DNA of 13,364 nucleotides from BOG-908 sp964247675 (GTDB lineage Bacteria > Pseudomonadota > Alphaproteobacteria > Acetobacterales > Acetobacteraceae). This document shows, piece by piece, positions 1-6,809 of this stretch. Below the pieces are notes generated by a model that was not told where the DNA came from, did not search any database, and saw only the letters and a program-made list of their open reading frames with translations. A program made the position numbers and the translations under genes. The stretch's first letter is position 1, and each line of letters opens with the position of its first letter. Location: contig CAXTVW010000096.1 in assembly GCA_964247675.1 (NCBI GenBank), positions 1-13,364 of the forward strand, given 5' to 3'.

Positions 1-135
1 GCCTTCTTTTTCGAGAAAAAGAAGCAAAAAGCTTTTGTCTGCGCTGTCGCGGACTTCGCCCATGGCGCGACAGCCGGAGCAAAAGTTTTTTGGTTCTTTT
101 TTTCAAAAAAGAACTGCTTTCTTACTTGCCTTCCC
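1..135. repeat. Composite hairpin element R1 (full copy, left end at window edge)
   Basis: The left A/T hairpin has arms CTTCTTTTT and AAAAAGAAG around position 13. The middle stem pairs AAAAAGCTTTTG (26-37) with CAAAAGTTTTTT (80-91), containing one G-T wobble. It continues after an internal loop into a GC core, GCTGTCGCG (43-51) with CGCGACAGC (66-74). The right A/T hairpin at 93-114 has arms GTTCTTTTTT and AAAAAAGAAC. The right end reads into CTTGCCTTCC. The same arms recur in R2 to R6, while the GC core is private to this copy. The true left end probably lies before base 1. Confidence 0.85.
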
Positions 136-151
136 AACGTTGGAAGGCAAG
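125..151 (+). promoter_or_regulatory. Hairpin covering the ribosome binding site of the first xdhC gene
   Basis: CTTGCCTTCC (125-134) and GGAAGGCAAG (142-151) are perfect reverse complements with a 7-base loop, and the ATG follows two bases later. The only good Shine-Dalgarno sequence, GGAAGG at 142-147, lies wholly inside the 3' arm. The 5' arm matches the right end of repeat R1, since the same CTTGCCTTCC occurs at the end of R2. Folding of the leader should lower translation initiation. Whether it is regulated is inference. Confidence 0.55.
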
Positions 152-153
152 CA

Positions 154-471
154 ATGGAAATCCTGACACAAGTATCAGCCTGGCTCGCCGAGGGTGAAAC
201 GGTCGCCCTCGCAACCGTCGTCGCAAGTTGGGGAAGTTCGCCGCGGCCGCCCGGCAGCCGCATGGCCGTCACCCGAAGCGGCCGCATGGCGGGCTCCGTC
301 AGCGGCGGCTGCGTGGAAGGCGCCGTGGTCGAGGCCGCGCAGGATGTGATGCGCACCGGCGCGCCGCAAACCCTGCGCTACGGCGTGACGGACGAGCGCG
401 CCTGGGAAGTGGGCCTGCCCTGCGGCGGCAGCATCGAGGTGTTCGTCGAACCCGTGACGGCGGCGGGATGA
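154..471 (+). CDS. XdhC/CoxI family protein, N-terminal-domain-only
   Basis: This 105-residue protein matches the N-terminal XdhC_CoxI domain. XdhC proteins bind and protect the molybdenum cofactor, help insert the terminal sulfido ligand, and deliver it to xanthine dehydrogenase-type hydroxylases. Visible motifs are WGSSPRPPG (residues 26-34), SVSGGCVEG (48-56, with Cys53) and PCGGSIEVF (89-97, with Cys90). Classical XdhC proteins of about 300 residues carry this domain fused to a Rossmann domain, which is here encoded by the next gene. The ATG follows GGAAGG by six bases. The stop overlaps the next start as ATGA, so the two proteins are probably made in step and may work as a pair. It acts in the cytoplasm. 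I am confident of the family but not of the client enzyme. Confidence 0.88.
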   Translation: MEILTQVSAWLAEGETVALATVVASWGSSPRPPGSRMAVTRSGRMAGSVSGGCVEGAVVEAAQDVMRTGAPQTLRYGVTDERAWEVGLPCGGSIEVFVEPVTAAG

Positions 472-1160
472 AGCAGGGAACGCTGGCTTCTCTGCTGGAA
501 GCAGACGCGGCCGGGCGCCCGGTGGTATTGGCAACGCGGCTGCGCGACGGCGCGCAGACAGTATGGCCGGACGGCGACCTGCCCGCCGATGCGGCCGAAG
601 CCGCCAAGGCGGCGCTGGCGCGCGACAAGAGCGAGACTGTCGAACTGGCCGGCGAGCGCTGGTTCCTGCAGGTGCAAACCCCCGCCTACCGCATTGTCAT
701 AGCAGGCGCCGTGCACATCGCGCAGGCGCTGGTGCCGCTCGCCGCCGCGGTCGGCCTGGCCGCCACGGTGGTGGACCCGCGCGCCCCCTTCAACAGCGCC
801 GAACGTTTTCCTGGCGCCACCAGGCTACTCGCCTGGCCGGATACAGCCATGGACGGCCTCAAACTGGGCGCGCAGACGGCCGTCGTGGCCCTGGCGCATG
901 ACCCCAAACTGGACGACCCGGCTCTGGATGCCGCCCTCAAAAGCGGCGCGTTCTTCATCGGCGCCCTGGGCTCGCGCAAATCCCACGCGGCCCGGCTGCA
1001 GCGGCTGGCGGCCCTGGGACACGCGCCGGAGGCACTCTCGCGCATACGCGGTCCGGTGGGCCTGGCACTCGGCGCCGTCTCCGCGCCGGAGATCGCCCTC
1101 AGCATCGTGGCGGAGATCGTCGCCGTGCGCCGCGGCGCAGCCCTTGGCCAGCGCGCGTGA
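468..1160 (+). CDS. XdhC family protein, Rossmann (C-terminal) domain
   Basis: The 230-residue protein has an N-terminal segment of about 75 residues followed by the XdhC_C Rossmann-like domain. GAVHIAQAL (80-88) stands where a glycine-rich GxGH(I/V)A loop is usual, and VVDPRAPF follows the second strand. GALGSRKSHAARL begins at 165, and a VGLALGA...PEIALSIVAEI block lies near the C-terminus, as is typical for XdhC/CoxI. The ATG at 468 overlaps the upstream stop (ATGA), and the gene ends in a GTGA overlap with the next start, so all three genes form one coupled operon. It probably completes, in trans, the two-domain XdhC that is a single chain elsewhere. Role: cofactor loading of molybdenum hydroxylases. 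Confidence 0.88.
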   Translation: MKQGTLASLLEADAAGRPVVLATRLRDGAQTVWPDGDLPADAAEAAKAALARDKSETVELAGERWFLQVQTPAYRIVIAGAVHIAQALVPLAAAVGLAATVVDPRAPFNSAERFPGATRLLAWPDTAMDGLKLGAQTAVVALAHDPKLDDPALDAALKSGAFFIGALGSRKSHAARLQRLAALGHAPEALSRIRGPVGLALGAVSAPEIALSIVAEIVAVRRGAALGQRA

Positions 1161-2776
1161 AATTCGGGCCGGTGCCGGTCGAGGACGCGGAAGGCGCCGT
1201 GCTCGCGCACACCGCGCGCCTGGGCGGCCGCGTGCTGGCGAAAGGATCGGTGCTGGATGCCGCCGCCCAGGCGGCGCTGCGCCGCGCCGGCTGGCAGGAC
1301 GTGGTCGTGGCCAGGCTGGAGACCGGCGATGTGGGCGAGAACGAGGCGGCGGGCCGCCTTGCTGCGGCCTTGGCCAGGCCCGGCCTGTCCTGCGTGTCTG
1401 CCGGAACCGGACGCGTGAACCTGGCAGCCGCGGCCGCCGGCCTGTTCCGCGCCGACGCAGCCCGCGTGGACGCACTGAACGCGCTCGATGAAGGACTCAC
1501 GCTGGGAACCCTGCCGGACGCCACGCCCGTCTCCGCCGGCGAGCTGGTGGCAACCATCAAGGTGATCCCCTTCGCGGTGCCTGGTGCCGCCGTCGCTGCG
1601 GCGGAACGCCTGGCGCGTGCCGTGCCGGCCGTCCGGTTCGCGCCGTTCCGGCCGTTGCGCGTGGGCTTGGTGCTGAGCACGCTGCCCGGCCTGAAGGACA
1701 GCGTGATCGAAGGCACCATCAGGGTCACCGGCACACGGGTGCAGGCGCTTGGCGGCCGATTGCTGCCACCCCTGCGCTGCGCCCATACGGAGGATGCCGT
1801 CTCCGCCGCCCTCGCCGCCCTGTGCGCGGACGGCGCGCAGCTCCTGCTGTTCGCCGGCGCGTCCGCGGTGGTGGACCGCGCCGATGTCGGGCCCGCCGCC
1901 ATCGTGTCGTCCGGCGGCACGCTCGAGCATCTCGGGATGCCGGTGGATCCGGGCAACCTGATCTGCCTCGGCCAGATCGGCGCCGTGCCGGCCGTGGTCC
2001 TGCCCGGCTGCGCCCGCAGCCCGAAGCTGAACGGTATCGATCTTGTGCTGCGGCGCATCTTCGCCGGCGAGCCGGCGGGCCGGGTTGCGGTCACCGCCAT
2101 GGGCGTGGGCGGCCTGCTGAAAGATACGCCAGGCCGCCCCGCCGCGCGCAGCCCGCAAGCCAAACGCCCGCCGCGCGTGGCCGCCGTGGTGCTGGCGGCC
2201 GGCGCCTCCACCCGGATGGCGCCGCGCAACAAGCTGCTGCTGGAAGATGGCGCAGGCCTTGCCATGGCAGCGCGGGTAGCCGCCGCCTGCGCCGCCAGCC
2301 GGGCGGATGAAGTGATTGTGGTGACCGGCCACCAGGCCGAGGCGGTGGAAGCGGCCGTGCGCCACGCGGCCCCCGCGGCGCGTTTCGTCCGCGCCGCGGC
2401 CTACGCCGAAGGCCTGTCCGCCAGCCTGCGCGCCGGCGTCTCGGCACTAGGCGCGGACGTCACCGCCGCGCTCATCTGCCTGGGTGACATGCCGCTGGTC
2501 TCGCCCGCGGAGATGGACCAGGTGATCGCCGCCTGGTGCCCGGAAGAGGAGCGCCTGATCATCGTCCCCACCCATCGCGGCAAGCGCGGGAACCCCGTGC
2601 TGTGGGACAGGCGGTTCTTCGCGGAGATGGCGGCGCTGCAGGGCGATACCGGGGCGCGCGGACTTTTCCGGCTGCATGCGGATGTGGTGGGCGAGGTGGA
2701 GCTGGCGGGCGAGGCGGTGCTGATGGATTTCGATACGCCGGAGAGTTTGGAAGGGAAGCAAGGCCTTCTTTTTTGA
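1157..2776 (+). CDS. Molybdopterin-binding / MocA-like molybdenum cofactor cytidylyltransferase fusion
   Basis: A two-domain protein of 539 residues. Residues 1 to about 330 resemble the molybdopterin-binding (MoeA/MogA-like) fold, with FAGASAVVDRADVGPAAI and GMPVDPGNL followed by LPGCARSPKLNG. From residue 341 an NTP-transferase domain begins with VVLAAGASTRMAPRNK, then GDMP (443-446), GKRGNP (475-480) and GDTGAR (496-501), ending in DFDTPES. LAAG rather than LAGG in the nucleotide loop favours CTP use (MocA) over GTP (MobA). It should make molybdopterin cytosine dinucleotide for xanthine dehydrogenase-family enzymes. RMA replaces the usual RMG. The GTG start overlaps the previous stop. The last residues, GLLF, and the TGA are encoded by repeat element R2. 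It acts in the cytoplasm. The fusion is known in alphaproteobacteria. Confidence 0.88.
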   Translation: MKFGPVPVEDAEGAVLAHTARLGGRVLAKGSVLDAAAQAALRRAGWQDVVVARLETGDVGENEAAGRLAAALARPGLSCVSAGTGRVNLAAAAAGLFRADAARVDALNALDEGLTLGTLPDATPVSAGELVATIKVIPFAVPGAAVAAAERLARAVPAVRFAPFRPLRVGLVLSTLPGLKDSVIEGTIRVTGTRVQALGGRLLPPLRCAHTEDAVSAALAALCADGAQLLLFAGASAVVDRADVGPAAIVSSGGTLEHLGMPVDPGNLICLGQIGAVPAVVLPGCARSPKLNGIDLVLRRIFAGEPAGRVAVTAMGVGGLLKDTPGRPAARSPQAKRPPRVAAVVLAAGASTRMAPRNKLLLEDGAGLAMAARVAAACAASRADEVIVVTGHQAEAVEAAVRHAAPAARFVRAAAYAEGLSASLRAGVSALGADVTAALICLGDMPLVSPAEMDQVIAAWCPEEERLIIVPTHRGKRGNPVLWDRRFFAEMAALQGDTGARGLFRLHADVVGEVELAGEAVLMDFDTPESLEGKQGLLF

Positions 2777-2860
2777 CGGCGGCTGCTGAAGCGTTCGCCG
2801 ACAGGGAGAAAAAGTTTTTTGGTCCTTTTTTTCAAAAAAGGACTGCTTGCTTGCCTTCCC
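2751..2860. repeat. Composite hairpin element R2 (left arm reduced)
   Basis: The left remnant at 2751-2776 keeps AAGCAAGGCCTTCTTTTTTGA but lacks the second half of the left hairpin, and it encodes the end of the preceding protein. A short CGGCG (2777-2781)/CGCCG (2796-2800) stem follows, then the box CCGACAGGGAG, also present in R5, then AAAAAGTTTTTTGG. The right A/T hairpin at 2822-2843 has arms GTCCTTTTTT and AAAAAAGGAC. The right end is GCTTGCTTGCCTTCC. Relative to R1, both arms of the right hairpin carry the paired change GTTC/GAAC to GTCC/GGAC. Confidence 0.8.
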
Positions 2861-2882
2861 TTCCCCCATCTTCTCGCCGCAA

Positions 2883-3395
2883 ATGCTAGTCCCCAAAATC
2901 CAGGTAGGCGCCACCCCCGACGGCACGCTGACCTACTTCATCGACCACACGCCGGGCGACCTCCCCCCGGTACGCGGCCGCGACCTGCTGGCTGCCTGGG
3001 ACCTCGCGCGTGACGCCGCCCACCGTGCCGCCTGGAGCACCGCGCGCGCCTTTCGCTTCCGCCGCCCGGACGGCGGCTGGACGGACCTGGCTTTGCACGA
3101 TGCCGATGCGCAATGCTGGGCCGGCGCCGTGGACTCCGCGGTGGGCATGCAGACCGGCTACGGCCTTTCGGTATGCCTGCGGCTGCTGGCGCTGGTCGAT
3201 CTGCTGGCGCGGGCGCCGTGGGCCGCCGGGCTGGTTCAACTCGGTCGCCACGGCGCGGAACTGCATCCCGCGCTGCTGAGGCTTGCGGCCGAGACGCGGC
3301 TGACCGATGACGCTCGCTTCGACGAGACGGGATTCCGCGCCTGCCTGCAGGTGTTGCCAGGACCGCCCGGTGCCAAAGGAGCCTCCCTACCATGA
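2883..3395 (+). CDS. Hypothetical protein, 170 residues
   Basis: I do not recognise a family. The protein has no signal peptide or clear membrane segment. An acidic N-terminal part contains GATPDGTLTYFIDHTPGDLP, followed by an Arg/Trp/Ala-rich stretch (AAWDLARDAAHRAAW) and FRRPDGGWTDLALHD. A helical Leu/Ala-rich segment, LSVCLRLLALVDLLARAPW, is probably a soluble helix. The ATG at 2883 is preferred because upstream non-ATG starts fall inside repeat R2. No good Shine-Dalgarno is present, and the leader is pyrimidine-rich. Codon use and GC content match the neighbours, which supports a real gene. Its stop overlaps the ATG of the lipoprotein gene (ATGA), so the two are probably co-translated and may act together. 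It could share a transcript with mocA if R2 does not terminate. Confidence 0.65.
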   Translation: MLVPKIQVGATPDGTLTYFIDHTPGDLPPVRGRDLLAAWDLARDAAHRAAWSTARAFRFRRPDGGWTDLALHDADAQCWAGAVDSAVGMQTGYGLSVCLRLLALVDLLARAPWAAGLVQLGRHGAELHPALLRLAAETRLTDDARFDETGFRACLQVLPGPPGAKGASLP

Positions 3396-3763
3396 ACGCC
3401 ACATTCCGCCCGATCGCGGGCCTCGCCTTGCTGGCCGCCTGCGTCCTGGGCTTGGCTGCCTGCGCCTTCCCCGGAGCTGAGTCGAAGGCGGACCGCGAGA
3501 CGCTGCAAAGCTGCCGCGCGGAGGCCGACCGCGTGTATGACGCGCAGAACCGCTACCAGCTTTCCGAACGCGACATGCACGACACGCCGTTCTCGGGCGG
3601 TGGCCAGCCGACCACGCCATCCGACGGGCTGGCCGACCAATACAGCCACGAAGTGCGCGTGGAGGATTGCGTGCGCCATGGCGACGCTACGGCCGAGACC
3701 GCGCCGCCGCCCACGACAGCACCTGCCGCGGCGCCGGCGTCAGGGGTGGCTGGGACGCCGTAA
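3392..3763 (+). CDS. Small putative lipoprotein
   Basis: A 123-residue protein with a typical lipoprotein signal: Arg6, a hydrophobic core (GLALLAACVLGLAAC) and a lipobox LAAC ending at Cys24. A second possible lipobox, LAAC, ends at Cys17 but leaves a very short core. The mature part is hydrophilic, with two Cys (SCRAEAD and EDCVRHG) that could form a disulfide, and a Pro/Ala/Thr-rich tail from about residue 105 that looks disordered. The Shine-Dalgarno AAAGGAG at 3375-3381 lies ten bases before the ATG, which overlaps the previous stop. Expected location is the periplasmic face of a membrane, lipid-anchored. Function is unknown. The TAA stop sits inside the first bases of repeat R3. Confidence 0.72.
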   Translation: MNATFRPIAGLALLAACVLGLAACAFPGAESKADRETLQSCRAEADRVYDAQNRYQLSERDMHDTPFSGGGQPTTPSDGLADQYSHEVRVEDCVRHGDATAETAPPPTTAPAAAPASGVAGTP

Positions 3764-3928
3764 GCAAGCAAGGCCTTCTTCTTTGAAAAAAGAAGCAAAA
3801 AACTTTTATCTCCGCGCATCGTCACCGCGCGTGTTTGTCCGGAAACATGCGCCTGCTGCCAATGCGGGGAGATGAAAGTTTTTTGGTCCTTTTTTTCAAA
3901 AAAGGACTGCTTGCTTTCTTCCTTACGG
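3758..3928. repeat. Composite hairpin element R3 (full copy)
   Basis: The ends are CCGTAAG (3758-3764) and CTTACGG (3922-3928), perfect reverse complements that define the borders. Inside lie the left A/T hairpin around TTCTTCTTTGAAAAAAGAA, the core stem 3797-3819 with 3862-3884, and the right hairpin 3886-3907 (arms GTCCTTTTTT and AAAAAAGGAC). The centre holds a second stem, GCGCGTGTTT (3827-3836) with AAACATGCGC (3843-3852), with a single T-G wobble. The element separates convergent genes: the lipoprotein gene on + and the pilus operon on -. Confidence 0.87.
3797..3884. terminator. Probable bidirectional intrinsic terminator in R3
   Basis: The 23-base arms 3797-3819 and 3862-3884 pair with one mismatch and one T-G wobble. 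The 5' arm starts AAAAAACTTTT and the 3' arm ends AAAGTTTTTT, so a GC-rich stem is followed by a T-run on either strand. It lies between convergent transcripts, where a two-way terminator is expected. Termination itself is inferred. Confidence 0.55.
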
Positions 3929-3946
3929 GATCGGCAACAAATCGCG

Positions 3947-4402
3947 CTAATAGGACATAACCAACATCACCATGTCGGAAAGACCGCCAGGTCGCGTCAA
4001 CTGGCGGGCGGGTATGCGCGCATATATCGGATAGTTGTGGCGGACCGTGGATCGCCCCGGCACCACGGTGCCTGTCACGCACGAGGTCTTTCCGGTGCAG
4101 TCTCCCCAGACCTGCGTGTGTGCCGCGTCCATGTAGAGCTGGTAGTCGGCCGCCTGCCCCGCTCCGGCAAGCCGACGTGCCGCGCCTGGCTGCGCCAGCA
4201 TGATCTTGTAGGAGACGGGCTGGGAACCCGTTCCGCTGCAGGCTATCGTAACGTTACCTATACTGTCCGTCGGCGCCGGTGACGTTGGATCGTAGGTGCC
4301 GAACGCAACCATCGTGGCCATCGCCGTGCAAACCTGCGCACGGGCGCCCGCCGCACTCATGACCAGCAAAATCGCGGCAGCCAACGGGATACGGCCGGTC
4401 AT
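3947..4402 (-). CDS. Spore coat U domain pilin, probable tip subunit of Csu-type pilus
   Basis: This 151-residue secreted protein has a signal peptide (MTGRIPLAAAILLVMSAAGA, cut near ARA-Q). The mature domain shows spore coat U features: an early Cys25 pairing with Cys55, a second pair Cys102/Cys108, and the closing YPIYARIPARQ...PGGLSDMVMLVMSY, which matches the yGrI.a...pG.Y.D.v.v.v.Y end of the family. Subunits of this family polymerise by donor-strand exchange into thin archaic pili. As the last gene, directly after the usher, it most likely is the adhesive tip or initiating subunit, but it is one domain only. The ATG at 4402 overlaps the usher stop (ATGA) and has AGGA four to five bases upstream, so I reject a longer N-terminus. 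Confidence 0.82.
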   Translation of the reverse strand: MTGRIPLAAAILLVMSAAGARAQVCTAMATMVAFGTYDPTSPAPTDSIGNVTIACSGTGSQPVSYKIMLAQPGAARRLAGAGQAADYQLYMDAAHTQVWGDCTGKTSCVTGTVVPGRSTVRHNYPIYARIPARQLTRPGGLSDMVMLVMSY

Positions 4403-6768
4403 ATCTTCCTCTGTGCGTGGCATGTCAGTTGGCCGAAATCCGGGCGGACGTCGCCCTGCCGCTTGTAGCCGAATTCGAGGCTGCATTGCTTGCCGTCCGG
4501 CCGCGTCACGAGCAACCGGTTGTGCGGCTTGAGGTCGCGCACGAACGCGGTGCCGTCATATCCCACCACGTTTGGCGGCCCGCCTGGATCGAGCACGGCG
4601 ATGCTCCCTATCGGCAAGAAGGCCCCCGCCTCGTCGATGAGGTGCATGGTGGCCGAGGAGCGCCGCTTCAGCGCGAACTTCACCACAACGCCCGTGCGCG
4701 ACTGCGGCCGCACCACTTCGACGGCCGAACGCAGATCGGCATCCAGCGGGATCGAGGTCAGGCCAAGGCCGATATGGTTTGCGGCGAAGGATTGCAGGTT
4801 CGGCAACAGCAGCAGGCCGTTCTGGTCGGTGGTGCCGGCGGGCCGGTTCTCCTGCATGATCTGCACGTGCGGAAGCCCGGTATCGACGACGGCGAAACTG
4901 TCCTGGATGTTTCTTCCCGTGAATACCTGGCCATCCACCGCGGCCACCGAGCCGGACTGGCCGGTGCGGAAAGCCGACGAGTGGCCGAGGCGATCGATCC
5001 CGACATCAAAATCGCCGTACGTGGTGACCGTGTCGAACTGCGCCATCTGCCGGGTCGGCGCGCCGTTCTGGTTGAGTATGGTGCCGCCGATCTCGCCCGG
5101 GTTGATCGCCGCCTGCGACATTTGTTCCGAGAGGTAGGATTGCCCGCCAGCCGACCCCGCCGTGATTGATGCCGAACGCCGCAGGCCAAGCGGCACCGAG
5201 AGGCTGATCACCAAGCCGGTGCCCTCGGACTGGTCGAAATCGTGGAAGCCGGTGGCGTAGCCCTGAATATTGCCCCAGATCCTGGTGGTGTAGGTCAGCG
5301 ACAATAGTGCCGTCCGCGTAGGCTGGGCGGTCTGCAGAGCGCTCGCCGAGATGTCCAGCCCCGGCGACAGCTGGTTTTCGCCGGTCGCGGCCTCCACCGA
5401 GGCAGGCCTGGCATAGACGGTGGTGTAGGAGAGGTTGAGCGCACCTACCCGCCCCAAGGAGAGCCCGGCCCCGAAATGCATCTGCTGACGCGGCGCCGGC
5501 GTGCCTGAGACGGCCGCCAGATCGGCATAGAACGGCGTGGCGCGCTGGAACGAGGCGGACAGGGTCAGCAGGCGCGCGACACGTTCGAAACCGGCCGCGA
5601 ACTGCGCGCCGTCATGGCCGCGGAGCGTGCTGCCGGCCGCCGAGGCCGTCAGCACACCGACATTGCCGAGGTTCACGGCGGCCCCGGTGCCGCCCATCCC
5701 AAGCGAGGACGACGCCTCGCCATGCGCTTCCAGGGTCACGAGCCGGATCAGGCCGTAGCGCGCTGTAAACGAGCTTGCGGGGCTGCTGTAATCGTCGCTG
5801 CGCACGCCGTATTCGTTGCGCAGCACGCCGAACTCCACCGAGTAGGCGGCCAGCCCGGGCAGCAGCAGCCGCGGCGTCGTGTAGAACGGCAGCGTCTGCG
5901 TGGTCTGCTGCCCGAGCGCATCCCGGGTGACCAGTGTCACGGCGTTGGCGCCGGTCACGATCGGCAACTGGGCCAGCGAGAACGGGCCCGGATCGACGTT
6001 GTGCGAGAGCAGCCGCACGTTGTTGACCAGCACGTCAACGGTGGACGGCACCGCGGCCGACCCGCCGATCAGCGGTGTCGGGAAAGTCACCAGGTCGGGA
6101 CGGACAGCGAAATCCGACTGGATCTGCAGGCCGCCGATGCGGACCGGCCGCGTCCAGCCAAGGCCGCCGTTGATAATGTCGCCGGCCTGGTAGCTCCGCT
6201 CCCTGTCCGGGTCCGCGTAGCTTATTGTGCTGTCCAGGCGCGTCGCCCCGGCATCAGGGCCCGCCGCCAGGAGGAACTGGCTGTCCAGCACGCCGCCTGC
6301 GGCGAACACCCGCCCGTCCAGCAAAGTGCGCCAGGCGATGCGGCCGCTGTCGAAGGTCTCGGTCGAATCGTAGTTCAGCACCGCGCCGGTTCCGGTCAGC
6401 ACCGGCGGCAACTTGACGCTCGACCGGCTGTCCAGGCTGGCCGGTATAAGCGCACGATCGCTCGCCCGGATGTCGAGCGTCTGGGTCGGCCCGTCGAGCC
6501 GATAGGCGATCCCCGGCAGGTTCGCCAGGCAGACCAGCTCGTTATCCGGATGTCCCGCAGCTTCCTTCACGCGCAGCCCCAGCTCGCGCAGGTCGCTGCG
6601 CGTCGCATAGAGCGCCGTCTTGCCGGCGTGCCCGCCTTCGCGCTCAACGAAATCGGCAAGCTTGTGCGTGTCGCGGCCATTGATGACCACTTCAAGCAGC
6701 AGCTTACTGTCGGCCGCCCGGGCGGCCGCGGGCGGCCACAGAAGGCCGAACATTAACGCCATGGGCAA
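4399..6768 (-). CDS. Outer membrane usher of archaic (Csu-type) chaperone-usher pilus
   Basis: A 789-residue outer membrane channel that receives chaperone-subunit complexes and assembles the pilus. The N-terminal periplasmic domain contains LLLEVVINGRDT. The beta-barrel begins around GTGAVLNYDS, the plug and its flanks start at residue 240 (VPSTVDVLVNN, then DPGPFSLAQLPIVTG and VTRDALGQQ), and a C-terminal domain contains TDQNGLLLLPNL, IPLDADL and FVRDLKPHNRLLV. Length fits the family. The signal peptide ends LLWPPAAARA. The start is uncertain: TTG at 6768 and ATG at 6762 give a signal without a basic residue, while in-frame codons further upstream (TPLRLLPGFLLP) would supply one but have no standard start. 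It follows the chaperone gene closely and overlaps the terminal pilin gene. Confidence 0.9.
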   Translation of the reverse strand: MPMALMFGLLWPPAAARAADSKLLLEVVINGRDTHKLADFVEREGGHAGKTALYATRSDLRELGLRVKEAAGHPDNELVCLANLPGIAYRLDGPTQTLDIRASDRALIPASLDSRSSVKLPPVLTGTGAVLNYDSTETFDSGRIAWRTLLDGRVFAAGGVLDSQFLLAAGPDAGATRLDSTISYADPDRERSYQAGDIINGGLGWTRPVRIGGLQIQSDFAVRPDLVTFPTPLIGGSAAVPSTVDVLVNNVRLLSHNVDPGPFSLAQLPIVTGANAVTLVTRDALGQQTTQTLPFYTTPRLLLPGLAAYSVEFGVLRNEYGVRSDDYSSPASSFTARYGLIRLVTLEAHGEASSSLGMGGTGAAVNLGNVGVLTASAAGSTLRGHDGAQFAAGFERVARLLTLSASFQRATPFYADLAAVSGTPAPRQQMHFGAGLSLGRVGALNLSYTTVYARPASVEAATGENQLSPGLDISASALQTAQPTRTALLSLTYTTRIWGNIQGYATGFHDFDQSEGTGLVISLSVPLGLRRSASITAGSAGGQSYLSEQMSQAAINPGEIGGTILNQNGAPTRQMAQFDTVTTYGDFDVGIDRLGHSSAFRTGQSGSVAAVDGQVFTGRNIQDSFAVVDTGLPHVQIMQENRPAGTTDQNGLLLLPNLQSFAANHIGLGLTSIPLDADLRSAVEVVRPQSRTGVVVKFALKRRSSATMHLIDEAGAFLPIGSIAVLDPGGPPNVVGYDGTAFVRDLKPHNRLLVTRPDGKQCSLEFGYKRQGDVRPDFGQLTCHAQRKI

Positions 6769-6809
6769 CAGGAAGCCCGGCAGGAGGCGCAGCGGTGTGA
6801 CCCAATGCC

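Noticed and set aside
686..2365. Long minus-strand open frames opposite the xdhC/mocA genes (also 1099-2265)
   Set aside because: They are antisense to proteins with clear family motifs; the translations are Arg/Ala/Gly-rich with no domain, as expected for shadow frames in high-GC DNA.
3758..3928. Insertion sequence with target duplication at R3
   Set aside because: Inverted ends are clear, but there is no transposase and no direct flanking duplication that I can see, so I call it only a repeat element.
4417..6756. Plus-strand open frames opposite the usher gene
   Set aside because: The minus strand encodes a full usher with plug and C-terminal motifs; the plus-strand translations have no recognisable motif.
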